Of a stretch of DNA of 50,218 nt, positions 34,272-41,598 are shown piece after piece (position 1 is the first letter of the stretch; the number at the start of each line of letters is the position of its first letter). This DNA comes from Chryseobacterium sp. (GTDB taxonomy: Bacteria > Bacteroidota > Bacteroidia > Flavobacteriales > Weeksellaceae), in the NCBI GenBank assembly GCA_018260475.1, contig JAGLBA010000016.1, positions 5,378 through 55,595 of the forward strand, given 5' to 3'. Position numbers and translations under genes: made by a program. The notes below the pieces were generated by a model. The model was not told the origin of the DNA and searched no databases. It was given only the letters and a program-made list of their open reading frames with translations.

Positions 34272-36362
34272 TCAATCTCCAAACGCTCTTTTCAGCAAGC
34301 TTTCCACTTTCGGTTCGCTGCCACGGAAGTTTTTGTAGAGTTCCATCGGATCTTTTGTTCCGCCGGATGCTAGTAATGTTTTGAATTTATTTGCGGTTTC
34401 TTTGTCAAAAATACCTTTTTCTTTGAAGTATTGAAATGCATCGGCATCCAAAACTTCTGCCCATTTGTAAGAATAATATCCCGCCGAATATCCGCCTTGG
34501 AAAATATGCGAAAAGCTTGTGCTCATTGCAGTTTCCGGGTTGGTAGGGTAGAGGTTGGTGGCTTTTGTTTCTTCAGATTCAAAAGTTTTGATGTCCGAAA
34601 TTTTTTCTGTTTTTGTATGGTACGCCATATCCAGAAGTCCAAAGCCAAGTTGTCTCATGGTTTGGTAGCCTTCCATGAAGTTTTTGGATTGTGATATCTT
34701 CTCGATTTTTTCATTTGGTAAAACTCCGCCTGTTTGGTAATGTTTGGCAAAAGTTTTGAGGAATTCTGGCTCGTAGCAATAGTTTTCGAGAAATTGCGAC
34801 GGCAGTTCCACAAAATCCCATTTAACGGAAGTCCCGGAAAGGTTCGGGTATTGCGTGTCGGCCAAAATTCCGTGCAAGGCATGCCCAAATTCGTGAAACA
34901 GCGTAGTCACTTCCTGGAATGTCAGCAAACTTGGCTTATCCGCAGTTGGTTTTGTAAAATTACAAACAACCGAGATATGCGGACGGCTGTTTTCCCCCTC
35001 TTTTTTATACTGATTTTTATAACTCGTCATCCATGCGCCGGCGCGCTTACCCTTTCGCGGAAAGTAATCAACATAAAGAATCGCCTTAAAGGTGGTTGCC
35101 CGTTTTTGGCTGATGGTTGCTTCTTCAGAAGGCGCATCAGCTCTATGTTCTTCGCTCTTTGTTCCTTGCTCCTCCCAAACTTCATAGGTCTTTACTTCCT
35201 CGTGGTATTTCGGAATATCTTGTGTTTCCACGAAATTCAATCCAAAAAGTTTTTCCGCTAAACCGAAAACCGCATCCTGAACTTTCTCTAACTGGAAATA
35301 GGGTCGCAACTCTTCATCATCAATATCGAATTTTTGTTTGCGTAGTTTTTCGGCATAGAAGGCGTGGTCATAAATTTGAAGTTCATCGATTCCATTGTTT
35401 TTGGCGAGGTTTTTCAATTCTTCGATTTCTTTTTCGGCGTAAGGTTTTGCCTTTGTTAAAAGTTCGTTCAGGAAATCTAAAACTCTTACCGGAGATTTTG
35501 CCATGCGCTCTTCCAAAACGAAGTCGGCATAGGTCTTATAGCCTAATAGCTGCGCTTTTTCGTGCTTTAGCGATACAATTTCTTTAATTAAATTCTTATT
35601 GTCAAATTCATTATCGTTAAAGGCTTTTTTGCCGTTTGCCACTGCGAGTTCTTTCCTCAGATCCCGATTTTCAGCGTAAGTCATGAACGGTCCGAAACTC
35701 GGGTATTGCAGCGTCACTACATAACCATCGAGGCCGCGCTCTTTAGCTTCTTCGCGGTATTGCAGTTTGATGGCTTCGGGAATTCCTGCGAGGTCTTTTT
35801 CGTCGGTGATGTGTTTGATATAATTGTTCGTTTCCGCCAAAACATTCTGCCCAAATTGCAAGGATTTTAATGAAAGATCGCGGTTGATTTGTTCTAATTT
35901 TTTCTTGTCGGTATCGTTCAAAAGCGCACCACTGCGGACAAATCCCTTGTAGGTTTCGTTCAGCAACATTTGTTGTTCATCGGTGTGGGCGAACTTTTCT
36001 TTTTCATCAAAAACAGTTTTGATTCTGTTAAAAAGTGTTTCGTTTTGAGAAATTTTAGATGAAAATTCAGTCAATAGTGGCGAAACTTCTTGTGCTATTT
36101 TTTGGATTTCATCATTGGTCTCCGCTGAATTTAAGTTAAAGAAAATTGAAGACGCGCGATCCAGTTTTTCACCCGAATACGCCATTGCTTCGATGGTGTT
36201 TTCAAAAGTGGGTGATTCGGGATTATTGGCAATAGCGTGAATCTCCTGTTCGGAAACCTTTATAAGTTCCCGAAAAGCGGGCAGGAAATGCTCATTTTTT
36301 ATATCGCTAAAAGGTGCTGTGCTGTATTTTGTATTGAATTCTTGCGTTAATGGATTGTTCAT
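34272..36362 (-). CDS. M3-family metallopeptidase (oligopeptidase A / Dcp-like)
   Basis: The protein has 696 residues from ATG 36362; an earlier in-frame start adds 34 residues unlike the family and is rejected. The zinc site is LFHEFGHALHG (His490, Glu491, His494) with VELPSQFLEN (Glu519). The N-terminus reads NPLTQEFNTKYSTAPFSDI, and the end has FQGGYSAGYYSYKWAEVLDA then ASGGTKDPMELYKNFRG. This is the cytoplasmic prolyl-like oligopeptidase/peptidyl-dipeptidase group. A Glu/Ala-rich, poorly conserved insert (EEQGTKSEEHRADAPSEEA) lies at about 400-420. Confidence 0.93.
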   Translation of the reverse strand: MNNPLTQEFNTKYSTAPFSDIKNEHFLPAFRELIKVSEQEIHAIANNPESPTFENTIEAMAYSGEKLDRASSIFFNLNSAETNDEIQKIAQEVSPLLTEFSSKISQNETLFNRIKTVFDEKEKFAHTDEQQMLLNETYKGFVRSGALLNDTDKKKLEQINRDLSLKSLQFGQNVLAETNNYIKHITDEKDLAGIPEAIKLQYREEAKERGLDGYVVTLQYPSFGPFMTYAENRDLRKELAVANGKKAFNDNEFDNKNLIKEIVSLKHEKAQLLGYKTYADFVLEERMAKSPVRVLDFLNELLTKAKPYAEKEIEELKNLAKNNGIDELQIYDHAFYAEKLRKQKFDIDDEELRPYFQLEKVQDAVFGLAEKLFGLNFVETQDIPKYHEEVKTYEVWEEQGTKSEEHRADAPSEEATISQKRATTFKAILYVDYFPRKGKRAGAWMTSYKNQYKKEGENSRPHISVVCNFTKPTADKPSLLTFQEVTTLFHEFGHALHGILADTQYPNLSGTSVKWDFVELPSQFLENYCYEPEFLKTFAKHYQTGGVLPNEKIEKISQSKNFMEGYQTMRQLGFGLLDMAYHTKTEKISDIKTFESEETKATNLYPTNPETAMSTSFSHIFQGGYSAGYYSYKWAEVLDADAFQYFKEKGIFDKETANKFKTLLASGGTKDPMELYKNFRGSEPKVESLLKRAFGD

Positions 36363-36493
36363 TTCTATATTGAATTTTAACAAAATTACGAAAAGTTTGT
36401 CAGTCGTAAAGAAGTTCCATAATTTGTATATAGGCTTACTTTTTTTAGTTCGTTTAAAAATCAATCTTTAACTTTACATTTTTAAAACTAACT

Positions 36494-36946
36494 ATGTCAC
36501 ATCATTTACTATTAATATTTCACTTGCTCGGCGCCGCCATTTGGGTAGGTGGGCATTTGGTTTTGTGCTTGGGTATTTTACCCGAAGTTCTAAAGAAAAA
36601 AGACCCCGAAATTTTATTGAGTTTTGAGAGAAAATATGAAAAAATTGGACTGCCCGCCCTTTTGGTGATGGTAGTCTCCGGAGTTTGGATGGCCTACCAG
36701 TTTGGTTTCGGAGTGTCGGAGTGGTTTCATTTTTCGAATCCTGTGGAAACTGTTGTTTCTTTAAAACTATTGCTTCTTTTCATCACGGTTATATTTGCTT
36801 TGAGTGCCAATTTTTTAGTTTTGCCAAAACTTTCTGCCGAGAAACTTCCATTGATGGCCTTCCATATCGTTTCTGTAACACTTTTAGGCGTGGCAATGCT
36901 GGTTTTGGGCAGTTTTGTGCGCTATGGCGGTATTAATTTTAATTAA
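36494..36946 (+). CDS. CopD-like four-helix membrane protein
   Basis: The protein has 150 residues and four membrane helices. HLLLIFHLLGAAIWVGGHLVL at the start is the H-x6-WVGGH pattern of the CopD/YebZ domain, with later histidines in the fourth helix (FHIVSVTLLG). CopD domains occur in copper uptake and in haem-binding membrane proteins. No partner CopC is present, so a copper role is only suggested. It lies 9 bp before the next gene, so co-transcription is likely. Confidence 0.75.
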   Translation: MSHHLLLIFHLLGAAIWVGGHLVLCLGILPEVLKKKDPEILLSFERKYEKIGLPALLVMVVSGVWMAYQFGFGVSEWFHFSNPVETVVSLKLLLLFITVIFALSANFLVLPKLSAEKLPLMAFHIVSVTLLGVAMLVLGSFVRYGGINFN

Positions 36947-36954
36947 AATTTGAT

Positions 36955-37407
36955 TTGGATTTAACAAAAAACTACGATAAAACTGCCATCCGGAATTTTG
37001 TAAATGATGCCATTGCCGGAAAAATCAAAACACTGGATTTCTATCTGAACTTCACGCTGGAAGCCACGCGCGAGGTGAAGAAAACTTCGAAATACGATTC
37101 GATTCGGGAGGAAATGCAGGAGGAAATTTATCATTTGGATAAACAAATGGTCGCGCTGAAATCCATGCAAAAGCAGTTGCAGCGCGTCCTAAACATGCCC
37201 GCCGATACCGCAAGAATTGGCGCATTGGTAGTTACCAATAAAGCACGTTTCTATATTTCTGTATCTTTGGGCGAGTTTTTCTACGAAGGCGACCGTTTCT
37301 ATGCCATTTCCGAGGAAAGCCCGATGGCAAAAATAATGTACGGAAAGAAAGAAGGCGATGAGTTTGTTTTAAATAAAATAGCACAAAAAATCGAACGGAT
37401 TTTTTAA
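36955..37407 (+). CDS. Protein with GreA/GreB C-terminal-like domain
   Basis: The protein has 150 residues. An N-terminal helical part (~10-80; EEIYHLDKQMVALKSMQKQL) precedes a C-terminal FKBP-like piece, GALVVTNKARFYISVSLGEF then ISEESPMAKIMYGKKEGDEF, which matches the end of Gre transcript-cleavage factors (SP-x-G-x-x-L-x-G-K-x-x-GD). The paired acidic tip of the Gre coiled coil is not evident, so it may bind RNA polymerase without stimulating cleavage. The start is TTG 36955; no ATG is available. Homologues are often mislabelled in databases. Confidence 0.7.
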   Translation: MDLTKNYDKTAIRNFVNDAIAGKIKTLDFYLNFTLEATREVKKTSKYDSIREEMQEEIYHLDKQMVALKSMQKQLQRVLNMPADTARIGALVVTNKARFYISVSLGEFFYEGDRFYAISEESPMAKIMYGKKEGDEFVLNKIAQKIERIF

Positions 37408-37461
37408 TGTTTAACGAACTTATCTGATATTCTCAACCTCAATTTTGACACAGTCCTACCT

Positions 37462-37968
37462 ATGCAATCAGAAATTTTAAAACAAATTATAGAAAAGCGC
37501 AGAAGCATTTATCCAAAAGATTATACAGGCGCAGCAATTCCAGATGAGGTTTTGGAGGAAATACTTAACTCTGCCAACTTTGCACCGAACCATAAGAAGA
37601 CAAGACCTTGGCTGTTTAAAGTTTTTCGGGGCGAGGAAAAAACGGTTTTAGGGCAAACCATTGCCGAACTTTACAAAAATTCTACACCGCCGCAACTTTT
37701 TGTAGAAAAAAAGTATCGTGATATTCCGGATAAAATTGCAAAATCTAATGCGGTGGTGTCCATCTGTGTCAATTTCAGCGGTCTCCTCCCGGAATGGGAA
37801 GAAATTGCTGCCACGGCGATGGCTGTTCAAAATATGTACCTCACCTCAACGGCGCAAAATGTCGGTTGTTACTGGAGCTCGCACGCAGTAACGGCGCAAC
37901 TTGGCAAGTTTTTAAATCTAGAAGAAAATCAAAAATGTTTAGGACTCTTTTATATGGGAATGATTTGA
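37462..37968 (+). CDS. Nitroreductase family protein
   Basis: This 168-residue FMN oxidoreductase has IIEKRRSIYPKDYT (FMN-binding Arg-Arg-Ser), SANFAPNHKKTRPWLFKVF, NMYLTSTAQNVGCYWSSH and NQKCLGLFYMG. It is compact and ends abruptly after YMGMI, about 20-30 residues before the end of many relatives; close flavobacterial homologues may share the short end. YdjA-like small nitroreductases are the nearest group. The substrate is unknown. Confidence 0.88.
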   Translation: MQSEILKQIIEKRRSIYPKDYTGAAIPDEVLEEILNSANFAPNHKKTRPWLFKVFRGEEKTVLGQTIAELYKNSTPPQLFVEKKYRDIPDKIAKSNAVVSICVNFSGLLPEWEEIAATAMAVQNMYLTSTAQNVGCYWSSHAVTAQLGKFLNLEENQKCLGLFYMGMI

Positions 37969-38009
37969 TATTCAGTAGAGATGAAATGATTTATTTTTGA
38001 GTTCTGGTA

Positions 38010-38039
38010 TTGCTACATAGTAGAAAATCCTTATCTTTG
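38010..38039 (+). promoter_or_regulatory. Bacteroidetes promoter of rpsP
   Basis: TTG (38010-38012), 19 bases, then TATCTTTG (38032-38039). Transcription should begin near 38046, about 40 bases before rpsP. Confidence 0.7.
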
Positions 38040-38083
38040 CACACTTATTAATCCGGGACGAGTTCCCACAAAACAATTTATAT

Positions 38084-38947
38084 ATGTCAGTAAAAATCAG
38101 ATTACAAAGACACGGGAAAAAAGGAAAACCTTTCTTCCACATCGTAGTTGCGGATGCAAGAGCTAGAAGAGATGGTCGTTTCATCGAAAAACTAGGTATC
38201 TACAACCCAATTACCAATCCTGCAACCATAGAATTGGATGTGGATGCTGCTGTAAAATGGCTTAACAACGGTGCTCAGCCAACTGACACTGCGAGAGCAA
38301 TCCTTTCTTACAAAGGCGCAATGTACAAAAAACACCTTCAAGGCGGTGTAACTAAAGGCGCTTTCGACGAGGCTGAAGCTGAAAAAAGATTCAATGCTTG
38401 GTTGGAAGAGAAAGAAAAACAAGTAGAAGGCAAAAAAGATTCATTGACTAAAGCTAAAGATGCTGTGAGAAAAGCCGCTCTAGAAGCGGAAACTAAAGTA
38501 AACGAAGCTAGAGAGGCTGCTGCACAAAAAGTTGTAGACGATGCGAAAGCTGAGCAAGATGCGAAAGATGCAGAAGCTAAAGCTGAACAAGATGCGAAAG
38601 ATGCTGAGGCAAAAGCGGAACAAGATGCGAAGGATGCTGAGGCAAAAGCAACTGAAGAGGCGGCAAAAGCTGAAGAAACTCCTGCTGAAGAAGCTGCACC
38701 TGTAGCAGTAGCCGGAAATGAAGAGCCAATCTCTGAAAAATCTGAGCAAAAATCTCCAAAAGACGAAGCGACTAAAGAAGAAACTACCGAAGATAAATCT
38801 GTAGTAGAAACCGCAGCGGAGAAATTGGGAGGTATCGCAGCGGCAGTAGCCGGTGCGGTTGCTAATGTGACTGAAAAAGTAACCGAAGTTGTTGCCGGGA
38901 AATCCGACGATGCTGAAGGCGCGAAAGAAGAAGACGCGAAAGCTTAA
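38084..38947 (+). CDS. rpsP: Ribosomal protein bS16 with a very long Ala/Lys/Glu-rich tail
   Basis: Residues 1-~85 are a normal bS16 ([47 protein letters not shown]). The protein runs to 287 residues, against ~80-90 in most bacteria and longer but usually under ~200 in many Bacteroidetes. The tail has a coiled-coil-like stretch (~95-155), three tandem [11 protein letters not shown] 11-mers (156-188), a Glu/Pro/Ala region, and a hydrophobic helix [20 protein letters not shown] before an acidic end. Reading frame and codon use are regular, so it is not a misread spacer. A consensus promoter precedes it and rimM follows. Confidence 0.93.
   Translation: MSVKIRLQRHGKKGKPFFHIVVADARARRDGRFIEKLGIYNPITNPATIELDVDAAVKWLNNGAQPTDTARAILSYKGAMYKKHLQGGVTKGAFDEAEAEKRFNAWLEEKEKQVEGKKDSLTKAKDAVRKAALEAETKVNEAREAAAQKVVDDAKAEQDAKDAEAKAEQDAKDAEAKAEQDAKDAEAKATEEAAKAEETPAEEAAPVAVAGNEEPISEKSEQKSPKDEATKEETTEDKSVVETAAEKLGGIAAAVAGAVANVTEKVTEVVAGKSDDAEGAKEEDAKA
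38549..38647 (+). repeat. Three tandem 33-bp units in the rpsP tail
   Basis: Each unit encodes [11 protein letters not shown]. The DNA units differ at synonymous positions (for example GCAGAAGCT, GCTGAGGCA), showing that the protein sequence has been kept after duplication. Copy number may vary between strains. Confidence 0.85.
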
Positions 38948-38970
38948 TAATATTTTATTCGTAACTTTTG

Positions 38971-38998
38971 CAAAGGCGCCCGGTTGGCGCCTTTGTTA
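38971..38998 (+). terminator. Hairpin between rpsP and rimM
   Basis: CAAAGGCGCC and GGCGCCTTTG are perfect 10-bp arms around CGGTT. The tail is only weakly T-rich (TTATT), so it may act as a partial terminator or RNA-stabilising stem that lowers rimM expression relative to rpsP. Confidence 0.65.
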
Positions 38999-39019
38999 TT
39001 GTTAAACAATTTTTAGATT

Positions 39020-39571
39020 ATGAAAAAAGAAGACTGCTATTTCTTGGGAACCATCACGCGTCGCCACGGTCTGGCGGGAAATGTCATCCTCAAAATGGAT
39101 ACCGACCAGCCGGAACTTTACAACAAACTGGATTCTATTTTTGTAGAGATAAACGGTCTATTGGTGCCATTTTTTGTAGCTAAACAATCCTGGAGCAAGG
39201 CGGATACGAAAATCATCACTTTTAAAAATGCCACCGAGGCACTGGTGGATCAATCCATCGGGAAGGGCGTGTATCTCCCGCTTTCTACTTTGCCGGAACT
39301 TACTGGAAATCAGTTTTATTACCACGAAGTGAAGGGTTTTAAAATATTAGATTCCAATGGCACTTATTGCGGAACTATAAAATCCGTGAATGATATGACG
39401 GCTCAGCATTACTTCAAACTCGATTTAGATAGGAAAGAAGTCATCATCCCGGTCATTAAAGGCTGGATTTTGGAAGTAAGCCGCGAGGAAAAATTCATCA
39501 AAATGGAACTTCCAGATGGTCTTTTGGATGTATTCCTCACGCCATCTAAAAACGACGAACAACCGGACTAG
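39020..39571 (+). CDS. rimM: Ribosome maturation factor RimM
   Basis: This 183-residue protein has an N-terminal RimM beta-barrel (CYFLGTITRRHGLAGNVILK, with the G-x-HG-x-x-G motif) and a PRC-barrel (YHEVKGFKILDSNGTYCGTI, VIIPVIKGWILEVSREEKFI, LPDGLLDVFL). It helps assemble the 30S head and its partner bS19; coupling to rpsP is conserved in bacteria. It lacks trmD and rplS next to it, which follow in proteobacteria. Its stop codon overlaps the promoter region of rnpB. Confidence 0.93.
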   Translation: MKKEDCYFLGTITRRHGLAGNVILKMDTDQPELYNKLDSIFVEINGLLVPFFVAKQSWSKADTKIITFKNATEALVDQSIGKGVYLPLSTLPELTGNQFYYHEVKGFKILDSNGTYCGTIKSVNDMTAQHYFKLDLDRKEVIIPVIKGWILEVSREEKFIKMELPDGLLDVFLTPSKNDEQPD

Positions 39572-39578
39572 AATTTGC

Positions 39579-39586
39579 TATCTTTG
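39579..39586 (+). promoter_or_regulatory. -7 element of rnpB
   Basis: TATCTTTG lies four bases before the 5' end of the RNase P RNA and just after the rimM stop. It matches TAnnTTTG. No TTTG is present at the ideal -33 distance, which would lie in the rimM coding sequence. Confidence 0.6.
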
Positions 39587-39590
39587 CCCT

Positions 39591-39917
39591 CCACAAGAAA
39601 GACAGCCTGTTGATCCTCGCAAGAGGGTAGGAAAGTCCGGACACCACGGGGCAGCATAGCGGGTAACGCCCGTCCGTAGCGATACGAGGACCAGTGCAAC
39701 AGAAAGGATGTATATTAATTTATAGTGAAATCAGGTAAACTCTATGCGGTGCAATGCTAAGTATATCGGATTTTTTCAGAAATGAAAATAGGGGCGGCCC
39801 GTCCCAAAAACCGAGGGGTAAGCAGCTAAAGCGGCGCAGCAATGTCCCGCGCAGATAAATAACAGGCATCTTCGCTTCGGCGAATTTACAGAATCCGGCT
39901 TATCGTTTTTCTTGTGG
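39591..39917 (+). ncRNA. rnpB: RNase P RNA (class A)
   Basis: The 327-base RNA has the conserved core of bacterial RNase P: GGAAAGTCCGGACACCACGGGGCAG near the 5' side (given here as its sub-motifs GAAAGTCCGG and ACACCACGGGGCAG), the AGGGTAGG and AACAGAAA segments, GAGGGGTAAGC, and ACAGAATCCGGCTTAT at the 3' side. Its ends, CCACAAGAAA and TTTTTCTTGTGG, pair to close helix P1, which fixes the limits. It matures the 5' ends of tRNAs. A promoter box and a terminator flank it. Confidence 0.95.
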
Positions 39918-39940
39918 TTTTTTATTAATGTTAAGAAGTT

Positions 39941-39979
39941 AAAAGGTTCGATTCCATAAGGGAAACGAACCTTTTTTAT
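39941..39979. terminator. Terminator between rnpB and ppk2
   Basis: AAAAGGTTCG (39941-39950) pairs with CGAACCTTTT, closing around ATTCCATAAGGGAAA, in which TTCC/GGAA also pair. A T-rich tract follows to the right and an A-rich one precedes, so it can serve both rnpB and the convergent ppk2. Confidence 0.85.
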
Positions 39980-39999
39980 TTTGCATAATTTTTAAATTC

Positions 40000-40872
40000 T
40001 TAAGCTTCATTTTCCAGTTGCTCTTTGGCTTCTTGTAAGCCGTCTACAACCTGCTGTGGCAGCACCGCGTAGTGGAGATCCATTTCTTCTAATGCCTTGA
40101 TGATGATTTGGATGGCGGCCACACGAGCGAACCATTTTTGATCTCCCGGAATCACAAACCAAGGCGCGTAATCTTTGGAAGTCTCATTGATAGCGGTTTC
40201 GTACGCCTTTTGATACTCGTCCCAAAGTGCGCGTTCCGCCAGGTCGCCGAGTGAGAATTTCCAATTTTTCTCCGGCTCTGCGATGCGGTCCAGAAATCGT
40301 TTTTTCTGTTCGTCTTTAGAAATATTGAGGAATATTTTAACTATTTTAGTGCCGTTTTGCGCCAAATGCTTCTCAAAATTTCGTATGCTTTCATATCGGT
40401 TATTCCAAAAGTCGGCACCGAAATCAGCAATGTTTTTCCAAACTTTTTCACTCAAATTATATTCTGGGTGCACCTTGCAGACCAAAACACTCTCATAATG
40501 GCTACGGTTGAAAATCCCGATTTTTCCTTTTTCCGGAAGGTGGATGTACTGTCGCCAAAGAAAATCATGTTGATACTCTTTGGCGCTCGGCGTTTTAAAA
40601 CTTGTAACCTCGCAGCCTTGCGGGTTTACCCCACCGAAAACATGCTCTATCAGGGAGTCTTTACCGGCTGCGTCCATCGCTTGGAGTACGATCAGCAGGG
40701 ACTTACTGCCGTCGGCATAAAGTTTTTCTTGAAGTTCTTTTAGACGGCTTTTTGCTTCTTCAAGGATTTTTTCACCATCCTCTTTAGAAAGTTCGCCTTC
40801 GTATTCGGTTTTTGTTTTTTCAATGTCGAAAAAGTGTGATATCTTAAATTTTTCGCTAAAATCGTTGCTCAT
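40000..40872 (-). CDS. Polyphosphate kinase 2 family (polyphosphate:nucleotide phosphotransferase)
   Basis: This 290-residue protein is a P-loop kinase that uses polyphosphate to phosphorylate nucleotides. Walker A is LQAMDAAGKDS (~64-73), then GGVNPQGCEVTSFKTPSA, the lid/Walker B region RSHYESVLVCKVHPE with FNR before it, and AERALWDEYQKAYE. It is a single-domain PPK2; the type (class I, II or III) cannot be fixed with certainty by eye, though the sequence resembles the broad AMP/ADP-using group. It ends at the terminator shared with rnpB. Confidence 0.9.
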   Translation of the reverse strand: MSNDFSEKFKISHFFDIEKTKTEYEGELSKEDGEKILEEAKSRLKELQEKLYADGSKSLLIVLQAMDAAGKDSLIEHVFGGVNPQGCEVTSFKTPSAKEYQHDFLWRQYIHLPEKGKIGIFNRSHYESVLVCKVHPEYNLSEKVWKNIADFGADFWNNRYESIRNFEKHLAQNGTKIVKIFLNISKDEQKKRFLDRIAEPEKNWKFSLGDLAERALWDEYQKAYETAINETSKDYAPWFVIPGDQKWFARVAAIQIIIKALEEMDLHYAVLPQQVVDGLQEAKEQLENEA

Positions 40873-40898
40873 TTTTTTCTATTTTAAAGGATAAAGAT

Positions 40899-40928
40899 AA
40901 AAAAACCGCTCGGAAAACCCGAACGGTT
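40899..40928 (-). terminator. Terminator of the DUF1573 gene
   Basis: AACCGCTCGG and CCGAACGGTT pair (one G-T) around AAAAC. On the minus strand a T run follows. It lies ~20 bases after the DUF1573 stop codon and before the ppk2 start. Confidence 0.85.
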
Positions 40929-40948
40929 ATGATAATTGGAATTAGAAA

Positions 40949-41467
40949 TTATTTTTTCCAAGCTTCAGCAGTGGCTTTAGCGCCTGCTTTCACCGCTTTC
41001 GCACCTCTTTTTGCAGTTTTGGAAATGACTTCCCCTGTTTTTTTTGCTGCTTGTTTTACATCGTTTACTGCTTCATTTACAGTGGCTTCAGGAGCGTTTG
41101 GATCTACGGCACCTTTTATGTAGATCACCGATCTGCTGTTAGCAGGGTCGTTGGAATACACCTCGATTAGTTTTTGGAACCCGTTTGGATCTACGAGGTT
41201 TGTGTTATAACCAACTTTTATTTTAGAAGTTTGTCCCGGCATGATCGGGTCTTGGCTCCATTCTGGTGTGGTGCAGCCGCAAGACGCCTGTACTTTGGAG
41301 ATGATTAGCGGCTTATCTCCGGTGTTTTTTACAGTGAAATAACGATGCCCATCCGAACCTGGTTTTATTTTACCATAATCCCAAGTAGTTCTGTCGAAAG
41401 AGATGGTTTGTGCCGATGCAAAAGCCGAAAGGCTGATTAATGCAATTCCTGCGAATATTTTTTTCAT
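40949..41467 (-). CDS. DUF1573 secreted protein with basic Ala/Lys tail
   Basis: The protein has 172 residues from ATG 41467; an in-frame start 16 codons earlier would hide the signal peptide. The signal peptide is MKKIFAGIALISLSAFASAQ. The DUF1573 Ig-like domain follows: FDRTTWDYGKIKPGSDGHRYF, TGDKPLIISKVQASCGCTTPEW (with CGC) and SNDPANSRSVIYIKG. After ~125 there is an Ala/Lys-rich helical tail to AEAWKK. The tail is unusual for DUF1573 proteins and looks like an amphipathic membrane- or nucleic-acid-binding helix. Function is unknown. Confidence 0.9.
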   Translation of the reverse strand: MKKIFAGIALISLSAFASAQTISFDRTTWDYGKIKPGSDGHRYFTVKNTGDKPLIISKVQASCGCTTPEWSQDPIMPGQTSKIKVGYNTNLVDPNGFQKLIEVYSNDPANSRSVIYIKGAVDPNAPEATVNEAVNDVKQAAKKTGEVISKTAKRGAKAVKAGAKATAEAWKK

Positions 41468-41561
41468 AAGAAAATTATTTAATGTTAGACATTTTTGATT
41501 AAGATCTGGCAGCAAAGTTAAAAATTATTTTAATTAAAGCAGATAATTTTCGACTTTAACC

Positions 41562-41569
41562 TATTTTTG
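41562..41569 (+). promoter_or_regulatory. -7 element of valS
   Basis: TATTTTTG matches TAnnTTTG and lies 29 bases before the valS ATG. The -33 element is not clear. Confidence 0.5.
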
Positions 41570-41598
41570 CAAAACTTAATGATAATATAAGGATTAAT

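Noticed and set aside
37930-38000. Frameshift at the end of the nitroreductase gene
   Set aside because: The alternative frame after YMG does not restore a recognisable C-terminus, and short forms of this family appear natural.
38549-38647. CRISPR-like repeats
   Set aside because: The 33-bp units are contiguous, in frame and coding; there are no spacers or cas genes.
38480-38759. Minus-strand Phe/Ser/Cys-rich frames opposite the rpsP tail
   Set aside because: They mirror the repetitive Ala/Lys/Glu codons of the tail and have no independent support.
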